Below are positions 6,143 to 13,327 of a stretch of DNA of 13,327 nt, piece after piece. How positions within the stretch are numbered: the stretch's first letter is position 1; each line of letters starts with the position of its first letter. The notes under the pieces were generated by a model that saw only the letters and a list, made by a program, of their open reading frames with translations, did no database searches and was not told the origin of the DNA. This DNA comes from Alphaproteobacteria bacterium. GTDB lineage: Bacteria; Pseudomonadota; Alphaproteobacteria; UBA2136; UBA6156. The stretch spans positions 1 to 13,327 of the forward strand of contig JAIXXE010000058.1 in NCBI GenBank assembly GCA_027490875.1. Reading direction: 5' to 3'. The position numbers and the translations under genes were made by a program.

Positions 6143-6316
6143 TTAATGCCGACGGTCTGGCTTGGGCTCGCGCTTTCCGTTTTGTGTGTCACGGGCGGCC
6201 TTGCCACGGAGGCGCGCGGCCTGCTTTTGCAGGTCGTTCCTGTAAGTCTCGCGGCGCGCTTCGCGGGTGGTGGCGTGTGTGGGCGGCATGTAGCCAGTGC
6301 CAGTACCGTTTGTCAT
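6143..6316 (-). CDS. Small basic hypothetical protein (57 residues)
   Basis: I do not recognise this 57-residue protein. It begins MTNGTGTGYMPPTHATT and continues as a strongly basic, probably helical segment (about 17-52) rich in Arg, Lys and Ala, ending KPDRRH. The frame is open further upstream, but the internal ATG at 6316 is preferred because AAAGG lies 7 bases before it and the upstream residues look unrelated. A clean terminator lies downstream at 5918-5955. The composition suggests a nucleic-acid- or ribosome-binding small protein; this is inference from charge alone. Overlapping plus-strand frames (6031-6318, 6110-6322) lack ribosome sites and are less credible. Confidence 0.5.
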   Translation of the reverse strand: MTNGTGTGYMPPTHATTREARRETYRNDLQKQAARLRGKAARDTQNGKREPKPDRRH

Positions 6317-6468
6317 AGTTAAACCTTTAGAAGGAGTGAGATTGCCCCAAGCAGGGGCGGCGATGCATCTGGGAACCCAGCCGAGAAAAGCTTTCGGTGT
6401 GCCACAAATGCACGCACTGTATGCCACGGGTGGCTTGCGTGGGCAAGCGGGGCAGGCCAGATAGAAGA

Positions 6469-6474
6469 TATAAT
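6469..6474 (+). promoter_or_regulatory. Consensus -10 element before the aminotransferase gene
   Basis: A perfect TATAAT lies 20 bases before the start codon, placing a start near 6481, immediately before the AAGGAG ribosome site (6482-6487). No good -35 sits at 16-18 bases, so activity may need an activator or be weak. Confidence 0.4.
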
Positions 6475-6494
6475 TTTAAACAAGGAGTGACCAA

Positions 6495-7712
6495 ATGACC
6501 TCAGCTACCCCAGCCCTTTCCAGCCGCCTGCAAGCCTTACAGCCCAGCGCGATTATTCAGGTGGCCAATGCGGCACGGGCGCTCAAGGCGGCGGGTAAGC
6601 CGGTTTTAAGCCTCAGCATCGGGGTGCCGGGCTTCCTGCCGCCCGCCCATGTGTATGAGGCCGCCCATAAGGCCGTGGATGCCGACAGCGGCGATTACTT
6701 GCCCGGGCGCGGCAGCGCTGGCTTGGTGCAGGCCTTTCGGGCCAGCATGCAGGCGCGGGGCTTTGATTATGCAGAAGCCGAAGTCTGCGCCCAGGTGGGC
6801 GGTAAGGGGGCCCTGTTTAACCTGTTGTTGGCCTTGGTGAACCCTGGCGATGAGGTGATTATTCCAGCGCCCTATTGGGCCAGCTACCCCGAAATGGTGA
6901 AGCTGGTGGGGGGCGTGCCGGTGTGCCCCACCGCCAGTGTGGCGAATGACTATAAAATTACCCCAGCCCAGCTGCGGGCGGCCATTACGCCTGCCACCAA
7001 GGCGATTCTGTTTAACAACCCCAGCAACCCGACTGGCATGCTCTATACGGCGGCCGAAGTGGCAGCTTTGGCGGCCGTACTGGCTGAGGCCCCTCACGTT
7101 TGGATCGTTGCCGATGATATATATGACCATCTGATTTTTGGAGCGACTGGGGAACGGGCTGCCCATGTGCTCGATAGCCACCCCAGCCTGCGCGCTCGCA
7201 CGGTGCTGGTGCAGAGTGTGAGTAAAACCTACGGCATGCCGGGCTGGCGGGTTGGGATGGTGGCGGCGCCCAAGCCGTTGATTGACGCCCTGTTGGCCTT
7301 AACCAGCCAAAGCACCACCCATCTGCCAGCGGTGCCCATGGCGGCGGCGGCGGCGGCGTTAAGTGGGCCGCAAGACTTCTTGGCCCCCCAGTTGGTACGG
7401 CTTAACCGCCAGCGCGACGAAACCTTGGCCGCCTTGCGCCAGATGGGCTTGACCTGCCCTATGCCGCAAGGGGCGTTCTATGCCTTTCCGCAGATAACCT
7501 CGGTCTTTGGCAAGGTCACGCCCGCGGGGACGCGCCTGACCGACGACCTGAGCTTTTGCACCGCGCTGCTGAACGAGGCCTTGGTGGCCGTGGTGCCGGG
7601 GGGGGCGTTTGGTGACGCTGGGGCTATCCGGATTTCCTATGCTGGCAACGCGGCCGAGCTGACCGAGGCCTTGGCACGGCTTGCCAAGTTTTGTGCTGCC
7701 TTGCAGGCTTGA
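6495..7712 (+). CDS. Class I pyridoxal-phosphate aminotransferase, aspartate aminotransferase Ib-like
   Basis: This 405-residue protein is a fold-type I aminotransferase, closest by motif to subgroup Ib aspartate aminotransferases, which interconvert aspartate and 2-oxoglutarate with oxaloacetate and glutamate. Visible landmarks are GGKGALFNLLLALVNPGDEV (102-121), APYWASYPEM (W128 stacks on the cofactor), NNPSNPTG (N178), ADDIYDHL (D207 pairs the pyridine nitrogen, Y210), Schiff-base Lys244 in SVSKTYGMPGWRVG, and Arg379 in IRISYA for the substrate carboxylate. The usual GEPDF near the N-terminus reads GVPGF here (43-47), and the YTAVDG-type loop reads YLPGRGS, so substrate preference may differ. 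A (GCG)6 tract encodes six alanines (283-288). AAGGAG lies 7 bases upstream. It appears monocistronic. Confidence 0.88.
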   Translation: MTSATPALSSRLQALQPSAIIQVANAARALKAAGKPVLSLSIGVPGFLPPAHVYEAAHKAVDADSGDYLPGRGSAGLVQAFRASMQARGFDYAEAEVCAQVGGKGALFNLLLALVNPGDEVIIPAPYWASYPEMVKLVGGVPVCPTASVANDYKITPAQLRAAITPATKAILFNNPSNPTGMLYTAAEVAALAAVLAEAPHVWIVADDIYDHLIFGATGERAAHVLDSHPSLRARTVLVQSVSKTYGMPGWRVGMVAAPKPLIDALLALTSQSTTHLPAVPMAAAAAALSGPQDFLAPQLVRLNRQRDETLAALRQMGLTCPMPQGAFYAFPQITSVFGKVTPAGTRLTDDLSFCTALLNEALVAVVPGGAFGDAGAIRISYAGNAAELTEALARLAKFCAALQA

Positions 7713-7804
7713 AAACTTAGGCTCTAACCCTTGGCCAACGCTGTGGTGGTTGATGTCAAGCATGGGCGGTAAAAATTATCTTTGGTGTGGCCCATAAAAT
7801 CTGC

Positions 7805-7834
7805 TTGACCAAGTTATCCCCATTTGCGTAGGTT
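7805..7834 (+). promoter_or_regulatory. Candidate rpsT promoter overlapped by a DnaA-box-like site
   Basis: TTGACC (7805-7810) and a weak TAGGTT (7829-7834) lie 18 bases apart upstream of rpsT. The spacer contains TTATCCCCA at 7814-7822, one mismatch from the DnaA box TTATCCACA. A looser match, TCATCCACG, lies at 7860-7868. Bound DnaA would occlude this promoter. The -10 is poor, so the exact start is uncertain. Confidence 0.35.
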
Positions 7835-7955
7835 GCGTTTTGTTATGCAGGCTCTGGAATCATCCACGGTTTGCTGAAATTTTTAGCAGGGCCCCCGCAC
7901 AAGGTTCCCACTGCTTTAAGAGTAATTGTGCCAACTGAAGAGAAGGACCGACACC

Positions 7956-8228
7956 ATGGCCCACACCAACCAACAGCGTAAGCGTATTCGCCAAACGGAA
8001 ACAGCGAATGTGCAGCACACGGCTACCCGTTCACGCGTCGGCACCTTGGTAAAAAAGTTTGAAACCGCCTTGGCCGCCGCCAAGCCCGAACAGATTGCCA
8101 GCGCCTTTAAGCTGGCCATGAGTGAATTGGCCAAAGCCGCCCAAAAAGGGGCTATCACCCCCGGTGCTGCCAGCCGCAAGACCAGCCGCCTGGCAGCGAA
8201 GGCCAAAAAGCTGACGACCAAAGCTTAA
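7956..8228 (+). CDS. rpsT: Small ribosomal subunit protein bS20
   Basis: S20 binds 16S rRNA early in 30S assembly. The 90-residue protein begins MAHTNQQRKRIRQTETANVQ, close to the family signature (A-N-x-K-S-A-x-K-R-I-R-Q), and is Lys/Ala-rich and helical throughout, as expected. The start is the ATG with AAGGA 8 bases upstream; a longer frame from 7926 adds ten residues foreign to the family. It sits directly upstream of dnaA, an arrangement common in Alphaproteobacteria, but two terminators follow it. Confidence 0.93.
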   Translation: MAHTNQQRKRIRQTETANVQHTATRSRVGTLVKKFETALAAAKPEQIASAFKLAMSELAKAAQKGAITPGAASRKTSRLAAKAKKLTTKA

Positions 8229-8240
8229 GTTAACTTTGAA

Positions 8241-8264
8241 GGTGCGGGTTTCCGCGCCTGTTTT
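8241..8264 (+). terminator. First rpsT terminator
   Basis: GGTGCGG (8241-8247) pairs with CCGCGCC (8252-8258) through one T-G wobble, loop GTTT, followed by TGTTTT. Confidence 0.6.
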
Positions 8265-8279
8265 ATGACGCAATAGGGG

Positions 8280-8314
8280 CGCGCTACTCGAAAATCGGGT
8301 AGCGCGTCTTTTTA
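8280..8314 (+). terminator. Second, strong rpsT terminator
   Basis: CGCGCTACTCGA (8280-8291) pairs with TCGGGTAGCGCG (8295-8306) over 12 bp with one wobble and an AAA loop, followed by TCTTTTTA. It isolates dnaA from rpsT transcription. Confidence 0.85.
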
Positions 8315-8466
8315 TTATCTAAGTCATTGTTTATCAATATTTTTTTATTCATCAGGGCTTGCCATGGGGGGGAAACTTGCGCACTCTGTGCCCAAGAAGA
8401 TAGTACGGGTGGTTTGGTTTTTACCCCGTCTGTCGCGCAATAACGTCCTAAAGAAAGAAGCGCCCC

Positions 8467-9909
8467 ATGTTGCCAGTGAGCCCCGTGAATGCCTCGGTTA
8501 CGGCAGTACCGCCGCCAACCGCTTCGCTGGGAAGCGACGGACTGGATTGGGCCGCTTTTCTGCCCTTGCTGACTGATACATTTGACACCGACACCGTCGA
8601 AACCTGGCTTACCCCTCTGCACCCCATGGGGTGGCAGCATGGCGTCCTAACCTTGGCGGCACCCACGGCTTTTTTTGCGATGCAGGTGCAGGCTAAGTAT
8701 GTGCCAACCATTGAAGCGTTGCTGACGCAACAGTTAGGGCAGCCGGTGCAGGTACAGCTGCAGATTCTGCCTGCAACCTTTCGGGCAGGGGGCGCTGCGC
8801 CGGTTGTTGCCTCGGCCACGGTGACGCCACCCCCCCAAGCCAACCCAGCAACGGCAAGTTGGCAGCACAGCAGCAAGCTGGATGCGCGCTATACGTTTGA
8901 ATCCTTCGTGACGGGGAAATCCAACACCTTTGCCTTTACCGCCGCCCAGAGCGTGGCGACCACGTTGGCCCGTGGCGAAGTGCCGGGCTTTAATCCATTT
9001 TTTCTACACGGCGGGGTTGGGCTTGGTAAAACCCACCTGATGCAGGCGATTGGTCACACCGTATTGGTGGCGCGACCCGGTACCCAGACCATGTACCTTT
9101 CGGCCGAGCAGTTTTTAAATAAGTTCATCAAGGCCATGCAGGATAAAACTCAACAGCGGTTTAAGGAAATTTTCCGCGGCGTGGATGTGCTGATGATTGA
9201 CGATATTCAGTTCATTGCCGGAAAAGACAACACCCAAGAAGAGTTCTTTCACACCTTCAACCACCTGCTGAGCGAGGGGAAACAGATTATCCTGACGGCC
9301 GACCGCCCGCCCCACGATTTGGTACTGGAAGAGCGCCTAAAGAGTCGCTTGGGCAGTGGCCTAACCGTAGAAGTTCATGCACCAGAAGAAGAAACGCGCC
9401 TGGCTATTTTGCGTACCAAGGCCGAGAGCATGCAGGTAGAGCTGCCCCCCTTGGTGCTGAATCTGCTGGCCAGCCATATCGCCAGCAACGTGCGCGAGCT
9501 GGAAGGCGCGCTGAACCGCCTGGTGGCGTATAATCGCTTAACCGGCCAACCCATTACCGAAGCCCTTGCACGCGAGCAACTGCGTGACCTGTTCAAGGCC
9601 TACACCCGCGTGCTGACGGTGGAGGACATTCAGCAAAAGGTGGCCGCGCATTTTAATATCCGGATGGCCGACATGCACAGCCCACGGCGCGCACGGGAAG
9701 TGGCGCGGCCACGGCAGGTGGCAATGTATCTGGCCAAGCAGTTAACCCAGCGGAGCTACCCTGATATTGGCCGCAGTTTTGGCGGGCGCGACCACACCAC
9801 CGTGATGCACGCCTGCCAGCAGATCGATAACCTGCTGCCGCGCGACCCCTTGCTGGCCGAGCATGTGCAGTTGCTGAGTAAAGTGCTGACGGGGCGCAGC
9901 CTTAACTAA
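8467..9909 (+). CDS. dnaA: Chromosomal replication initiator protein DnaA
   Basis: DnaA binds DnaA boxes at the origin, melts it with ATP and loads the helicase; it also acts as a transcription factor. The 480-residue protein has domain I (about 25-100), a Pro/Ala-rich linker (105-135), the AAA+ core with Walker A GGVGLGKTH (182-190), Walker B VLMIDD (241-246), arginine finger R294, sensor-II R343 in NVRELEGALNRL, and the domain IV helix-turn-helix with signature RDHTTVMHA (441-449). The segment usually reading SRFGWGL is SRLGSGL here. The ribosome site is only a purine run (AAGAAAGAAG) 6 bases upstream, so a start a few codons later is possible. Neither dnaN nor recF follows; valS does. Since rpsT is terminated twice, dnaA needs its own promoter in 8315-8466, where I see AT-rich DNA but no clear hexamers. 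Confidence 0.97.
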   Translation: MLPVSPVNASVTAVPPPTASLGSDGLDWAAFLPLLTDTFDTDTVETWLTPLHPMGWQHGVLTLAAPTAFFAMQVQAKYVPTIEALLTQQLGQPVQVQLQILPATFRAGGAAPVVASATVTPPPQANPATASWQHSSKLDARYTFESFVTGKSNTFAFTAAQSVATTLARGEVPGFNPFFLHGGVGLGKTHLMQAIGHTVLVARPGTQTMYLSAEQFLNKFIKAMQDKTQQRFKEIFRGVDVLMIDDIQFIAGKDNTQEEFFHTFNHLLSEGKQIILTADRPPHDLVLEERLKSRLGSGLTVEVHAPEEETRLAILRTKAESMQVELPPLVLNLLASHIASNVRELEGALNRLVAYNRLTGQPITEALAREQLRDLFKAYTRVLTVEDIQQKVAAHFNIRMADMHSPRRAREVARPRQVAMYLAKQLTQRSYPDIGRSFGGRDHTTVMHACQQIDNLLPRDPLLAEHVQLLSKVLTGRSLN

Positions 9910-9935
9910 ATTTTCTTGGTTGAGGTTGCTGGTAG

Positions 9936-9957
9936 GGCCCCGTTCATGGGGCCTTCC
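9936..9957 (+). terminator. Probable dnaA terminator
   Basis: GGCCCC (9936-9941), loop GTTCAT, GGGGCC (9948-9953), followed by TTCCTTG. The stem is strong but the T-tract is broken, so efficiency is uncertain. A 10-bp palindrome CTTGCGCAAG (9979-9988) lies a little further on. Confidence 0.5.
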
Positions 9958-10034
9958 TTGTATGTGTGTGGCTTTTTTCTTGCGCAAGGTGCTGTTTTTG
10001 CCTTATCTTCAGGGCCTATTTTAAGGATTCTTAC

Positions 10035-12770
10035 ATGAGCACGCTGGCCGCACCCGCTGAACCACCTTCCGACACCCGCTACAACCCCGGCGTGGTTGAG
10101 CCGCGCTGGGCCGAGGCGTGGGAGCAAGCGGGCTGCTATACTCCACGGCCTGATACGGCCGAGCATTTTTCCATCATGATGCCGCCGCCCAACGTAACGG
10201 GCACGCTGCACCTTGGCCATGCGCTGGATAATACGTTGCCCGACATTTTGATACGGCGGGCGCGGATGCAGGGTAAGGCGGCGCTGTACCAACCCGGCAC
10301 CGACCACGCCAGCATCGCCGTGCATGTGGTGCTAGAAAAGCAATGGGCCAAGGAAACAGGTAAGTCCGGGCAAACCCGCTTTACACTGGGGCGGGAACGA
10401 TTTTTAGAGCAGGCGTGGGCCTGGAAGGATTACAGCCACGGCCAGATTACCAGCCAGATACGCAAGCTTGGCATTAGCTGCGACTGGAACAACGAGCGTT
10501 TTACCATGGACCCTGCCTATGTGAAGGCGGTGAACACGGCGTTCCTTAAGCTTTACGAACAGGGGATGATTTACCGTGGCCAGCGGCTGGTGAACTGGGA
10601 CCCTAAAATGCAAACGGCCGTCAGCGACCTTGAAGTGATGCATAAGGAAGTGAAGGGAAACCTTTGGCACGTGCGTTACAAGTTTGCCGACGGTGGTTCG
10701 TACAACGGTGAAGATGGCATTGAAATTGCCACCACGCGGCCCGAGACCATTCTGGCCGATGGGGCGATTGCGATTCACCCTGACGACAGCCGCGCGCAGG
10801 ATTTGGTAGGCCGGATGGTGCTGGTGCCGGTGGTAGGGCGGAGCATCCCGATTATTGCCGACACCATGGTTGACCCTGCCTTTGGCAGCGGCATGGTAAA
10901 AATTACCGCGGCGCACGATTTTAACGACTTTGCCTGCTATCAACGCCATAGTGTTAAACATGGGGGAACGGTGGACATTCCTCTGATTAACCTGCTCAAC
11001 CCCAATGGCACCATGAACACCAACTGCCCGCCCGCCTATGTGGGCTTGGATAGGTTTGTGGCACGCAAGCAGATTGTGGCCGACCTCGAAGCTTTGGGCC
11101 AGCTGATTAAGGTAGAACCCCACACCCACAATGTTGGCCATGCCGAGCGTGAAGAGATTATTCTGGAGCCCTACTTAACGTGGCAATGGTACGTAAGGGG
11201 CGCCCCGTTGGCGGCCCTTTGCCTGCAAGCGATTGAGCGCGGCGAGGTGGCGTTTGTAAACGAGCGCGACCGTAAGGTGATGCGGCATTGGCTGGAAAAT
11301 ATTGAAGATTGGTGCATCAGCCGCCAGCTGTGGTGGGGGCACCGCATCCCCGCTTGGTTTAAGGGGCAAGAAGGGACTCTTGGGTTTGAGATGCTGATTC
11401 AGGAGGCCTCGCCCGGGGCCGAGTGGCGGCAGGATGAGGATATTCTCGATACGTGGTTCAGCAGCGCCCTGTGGCCGTTTGCCACGCAAGGTTGGCCGGC
11501 TGAAGGCGGCCGTTTGGCAACCTTTTACCCCAACAGTGCGATTAACAGCGGGCGGGATATTCTGTTCTTCTGGCTGGTGCGCATGATGATGATGGGTCTG
11601 AGCCTGATTGGCAAAGTGCCGTTCAAGACTATCTACACGCATGGGCTAATTCTGGATGAAAAAGGTCAGAAGATGAGCAAGAGCAAGGGGAATGTGATTG
11701 ACCCGATGGTGATGATGGAACGCTACGGCACTGACGCCTTACGCTTGACCATGGCCAGCATCGCCAGCCCTGAAGATATGCGTTTTAGCGAGCAGAAAGT
11801 TGAGCAAAACCGTAACTTCTGCACCAAGCTCTGGAACGCGGCACGGCTGCTGCACATGAACGACGTGAGTTACAATGCCGAAGTGGCATTAGGATTTGAT
11901 GCGGCCACGCTGCAACACCCCGTCAACCAATGGTTGGTGGAAGAACTTAAAGCGGCGTTTGTTCAGCTTGATGGGCATCTGGACGCATGGGAGTTTAACC
12001 AAGCTGCACAAGTAGCCTACCATTTTACCTGGGGCACGTTTTGCGATTGGTACCTCGAGCTGGCCAAACCCCTGCTGCAAGGCGTCCCTGCCTCCGCAGG
12101 GATGACGGCGGTGGCGGAAGAAACCAAGGCTTGTATGGGCTGGGCCTTTACGCAGTTGCTGGGGATGCTGCACCCCTTTATGCCGTTCATTACCGAAGAG
12201 CTTTGGCAGCGCCACACTGCGGCCAAGGATGGGCATTTTGTGATGCTGCAACCATGGCCGCAGGTTACGTTGTGGCCAACCTTTGCTACCGGCCATGCCC
12301 AAACACAGGCGTTGGTGGATGTTCTCACCGCCTTGCGCCAAGCCCGCATGCAGCACAAGTTGCCGCCCAAGGCCAAGCTGGAGGTTTACATCCGCAACGC
12401 CAAACCGATGGTGCTGGAGGTGTTGCAAAACAATGCGGCCGTTCTGCATAGCCTTGGTGGCATAGAAACGCTTACGCCGCGCAGCCATGGGGCCGAGCAG
12501 GGCGAGGCGTTGTTGCAGGCCGCGGGTGCCGAACTGATTTTGCCGCTACAAGGTTTGGTGGATTTTGCCGCCGAACGGCAGCGGCTGGAAAAGGAACTGG
12601 GCAAGCAGCAGACCGATTTGGAACGTCTGATGGGCCTACTGAACAACCCGAGCTTTGTGGAACGCGCGCCGGAAGCCGAAGTGGCCGACAAGCGCAGCCG
12701 GCAGACCGAGCTTCGGGCTGCGGTCAAAGGGCTACAGGCTTTGCTGGATGGGCCTTACCGCGTGGTGTAA
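10035..12770 (+). CDS. valS: Valine-tRNA ligase
   Basis: ValRS charges tRNA-Val with valine and edits misactivated threonine. The 911-residue class I synthetase has PPPNVTGTLHLGHAL (HLGH at 59-62), the editing-domain motif TTRPET (233-238), NWDPKMQTAVSDLEV typical of ValRS, EDWCISRQLWWGHRIPAWF, KMSKS (546-550), an anticodon-binding domain with HPFMPFITEELW, and a C-terminal coiled coil rich in Glu/Arg/Leu. The start is the ATG with AAGGA 7 bases upstream; an in-frame ATG at 9966 adds a Cys/Phe-rich 23-residue stretch unlike the family. Residues 683-692 (GVPASAGMTA) come from a palindromic DNA element in a loop of the anticodon-binding domain. Its stop is one base from the stop of the convergent TolA-like gene. 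Confidence 0.97.
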   Translation: MSTLAAPAEPPSDTRYNPGVVEPRWAEAWEQAGCYTPRPDTAEHFSIMMPPPNVTGTLHLGHALDNTLPDILIRRARMQGKAALYQPGTDHASIAVHVVLEKQWAKETGKSGQTRFTLGRERFLEQAWAWKDYSHGQITSQIRKLGISCDWNNERFTMDPAYVKAVNTAFLKLYEQGMIYRGQRLVNWDPKMQTAVSDLEVMHKEVKGNLWHVRYKFADGGSYNGEDGIEIATTRPETILADGAIAIHPDDSRAQDLVGRMVLVPVVGRSIPIIADTMVDPAFGSGMVKITAAHDFNDFACYQRHSVKHGGTVDIPLINLLNPNGTMNTNCPPAYVGLDRFVARKQIVADLEALGQLIKVEPHTHNVGHAEREEIILEPYLTWQWYVRGAPLAALCLQAIERGEVAFVNERDRKVMRHWLENIEDWCISRQLWWGHRIPAWFKGQEGTLGFEMLIQEASPGAEWRQDEDILDTWFSSALWPFATQGWPAEGGRLATFYPNSAINSGRDILFFWLVRMMMMGLSLIGKVPFKTIYTHGLILDEKGQKMSKSKGNVIDPMVMMERYGTDALRLTMASIASPEDMRFSEQKVEQNRNFCTKLWNAARLLHMNDVSYNAEVALGFDAATLQHPVNQWLVEELKAAFVQLDGHLDAWEFNQAAQVAYHFTWGTFCDWYLELAKPLLQGVPASAGMTAVAEETKACMGWAFTQLLGMLHPFMPFITEELWQRHTAAKDGHFVMLQPWPQVTLWPTFATGHAQTQALVDVLTALRQARMQHKLPPKAKLEVYIRNAKPMVLEVLQNNAAVLHSLGGIETLTPRSHGAEQGEALLQAAGAELILPLQGLVDFAAERQRLEKELGKQQTDLERLMGLLNNPSFVERAPEAEVADKRSRQTELRAAVKGLQALLDGPYRVV
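12081..12107 (+). repeat. Palindromic repeat-like insert in frame within valS
   Basis: TCCCTGC (12085-12091) and GCAGGGA (12096-12102) form a perfect 7-bp stem around CTCC. Read on the plus strand it encodes VPASAGMT; the minus strand reads VIPAEAG. These are the peptides typical of short dispersed palindromes scattered through many proteobacterial genomes, similar in behaviour to Rickettsia palindromic elements that insert in genes. The usual ValRS sequence between LAKPLL and the LLHPFMPF region lacks such a segment. Confidence 0.6.
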
Positions 12771-12771
12771 C

Positions 12772-13327
12772 TTAGGCGGGTGGCTGAAAGGTGAGTTCCA
12801 GTTCGCGGAAGTTGGGCAGGTCAGCGGGTGGAATTGGCAGGCCTTCCGTAACGGCCTTTTGAATCGCGCGCAGCAGGGAGTTATCGAAAAACTGTTGGCC
12901 CGAGCTACGGGTGATGTGGATTCCGCTAAGTTGACCAGCTTCATTCAGGCTCACCAACACTGTGACGGTCAGCCCGCGAACATCCAAGCCCGGCGGGATC
13001 AACCAGTTGCGCGAGATTTGGTCGCGGACGGCATTCACCACGCCGCCGTCGGCCAGATTAACCTGCAAACGTGGCCCTTCGCCAGCGGGCTGGGTGCTGG
13101 GCTGGGCGTTGGGGGTTGGCTTGGTTGAAGCCTGTTTGGCCAGTTCATCCACAAAATCCAGCTGCGAGAGGAAATCTTCGGGGTTCTTCACCACCTTGGC
13201 ATCGGGGGTGTTTTTTACCACTTTTTTCTCGCGCGGCGTTTTATCCAGCACGGGCGGGCGTTCGGCGGCGGCGATGTCGGATTCCTTCGTGACCGTACTG
13301 GGGGTTACCTGTTCGGCCAGTCGGGTA
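12772..13327 (-). CDS. TolA/TonB-like protein, C-terminal part (5' end beyond window)
   Basis: The frame is open to the right edge, giving 184 residues with no start in view; the GTG near 13251 is likely an internal valine. The visible order is a polar linker with two VVKN segments, a Pro/Thr/Gln-rich spacer, then a C-terminal domain of about 100 residues from LQVNLADGGVVNAVRDQI. That domain has LTVTVLVSLNEAGQLSGIHITRSSGQQFFDNSLLRAIQKAV..LPIPP..FRELELTF, the pattern of TolA and TonB C-terminal domains. Such proteins span the periplasm and couple the inner-membrane proton motive force to the outer membrane. The long polar linker and FRELELTF ending favour TolA, but no tolQ, tolR or tolB is in view, so TonB is not excluded. 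Confidence 0.8.
   Translation of the reverse strand, partial: TRLAEQVTPSTVTKESDIAAAERPPVLDKTPREKKVVKNTPDAKVVKNPEDFLSQLDFVDELAKQASTKPTPNAQPSTQPAGEGPRLQVNLADGGVVNAVRDQISRNWLIPPGLDVRGLTVTVLVSLNEAGQLSGIHITRSSGQQFFDNSLLRAIQKAVTEGLPIPPADLPNFRELELTFQPPA

Noticed and set aside
6606..7181. A 191-residue minus-strand frame opposite the aminotransferase
   Set aside because: A shadow of a GC-rich coding sequence; composition rich in Gly/His/Gln and no ribosome site.
7341..7358. (GCG)6 trinucleotide tract in the aminotransferase gene
   Set aside because: It encodes a short alanine run in frame; changes of whole units would not shift frame, so I see no phase-variation switch.
7598..7605. Run of eight G in the aminotransferase gene (also G7 in mbfA, C7 in the glycosyltransferase and in dnaA)
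   Set aside because: All frames read through correctly with conserved downstream motifs; these are more likely sequencing-sensitive spots than programmed frameshifts.
9966..10034. A 23-residue N-terminal extension of ValRS
   Set aside because: Cys/Phe-rich sequence unlike the family, and a good ribosome site sits before the internal ATG at 10035.
10404..11141. A 245-residue minus-strand frame opposite valS
   Set aside because: Antisense shadow of conserved ValRS motifs; no recognisable family features. The same applies to 11889-12488 and 11175-11642.
1..13327. CRISPR array, insertion sequence or prophage genes
   Set aside because: No regularly spaced direct repeats, transposase, integrase or phage structural proteins are seen.

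Overview
The window looks like ordinary chromosome from a moderately GC-rich, probably uncultured alphaproteobacterium. This is inferred from gene content, not from a marker tree. rpsT lies directly upstream of dnaA, with no dnaN or rpmH beside them. There is an MbfA-type ferritin/VIT1 fusion, a family best known from Alphaproteobacteria. tRNA genes encode their CCA ends, and a short palindrome of the GVPASAGMT / VIPAEAG type sits inside valS.

Layout, left to right. 1-28 is the 3' end of a tRNA-Pro. After a promoter-bearing spacer comes an orphan UmuD-like self-cleaving peptidase with an unusual basic N-terminal extension (322-864). A compact plus-strand cluster follows: a 46-residue signal-peptide-like small ORF (899-1039), a GT4 glycosyltransferase (1047-2084) and an unrecognised one-TM protein overlapping it by 4 bases (2081-2545). 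A convergent spacer holding a roughly 106-bp imperfect hairpin separates these from fabI on the minus strand (2777-3571). fabI is divergent from mbfA (3617-4594). tRNA-Asn (4681-4755), with its own promoter, is followed by scrambled copies of its own anticodon arm. A VirB11-type ATPase (4850-5818, minus) has no other type IV secretion gene in view. A 324-bp gene-free stretch (5819-6142) holds a possible leaderless promoter, a terminator, stem-loops and a G-tract cluster; beyond it is a small basic ORF (6143-6316, minus).

The right half is largely housekeeping: a class I aminotransferase (6495-7712), rpsT (7956-8228) closed by two stem-loop terminators, dnaA (8467-9909), valS (10035-12770), and the C-terminal part of a TolA/TonB-like protein (12772-13327, minus) that runs off the right edge and converges on valS with one base between the stop codons.

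Functionally this is a mosaic: translation (tRNAs, S20, ValRS), replication initiation (DnaA with box-like sites upstream of rpsT), fatty-acid elongation (FabI), iron export (MbfA), glycan assembly (GT4) and envelope energy coupling (TolA-like). I see no convincing complete new multi-gene system. The best leads are the extended orphan UmuD with its downstream peptide cluster, the large hairpin at 2563-2668, the rearranged tRNA-Asn fragments, the solo VirB11 with a predicted leaderless mRNA, and the palindromic insert in valS.
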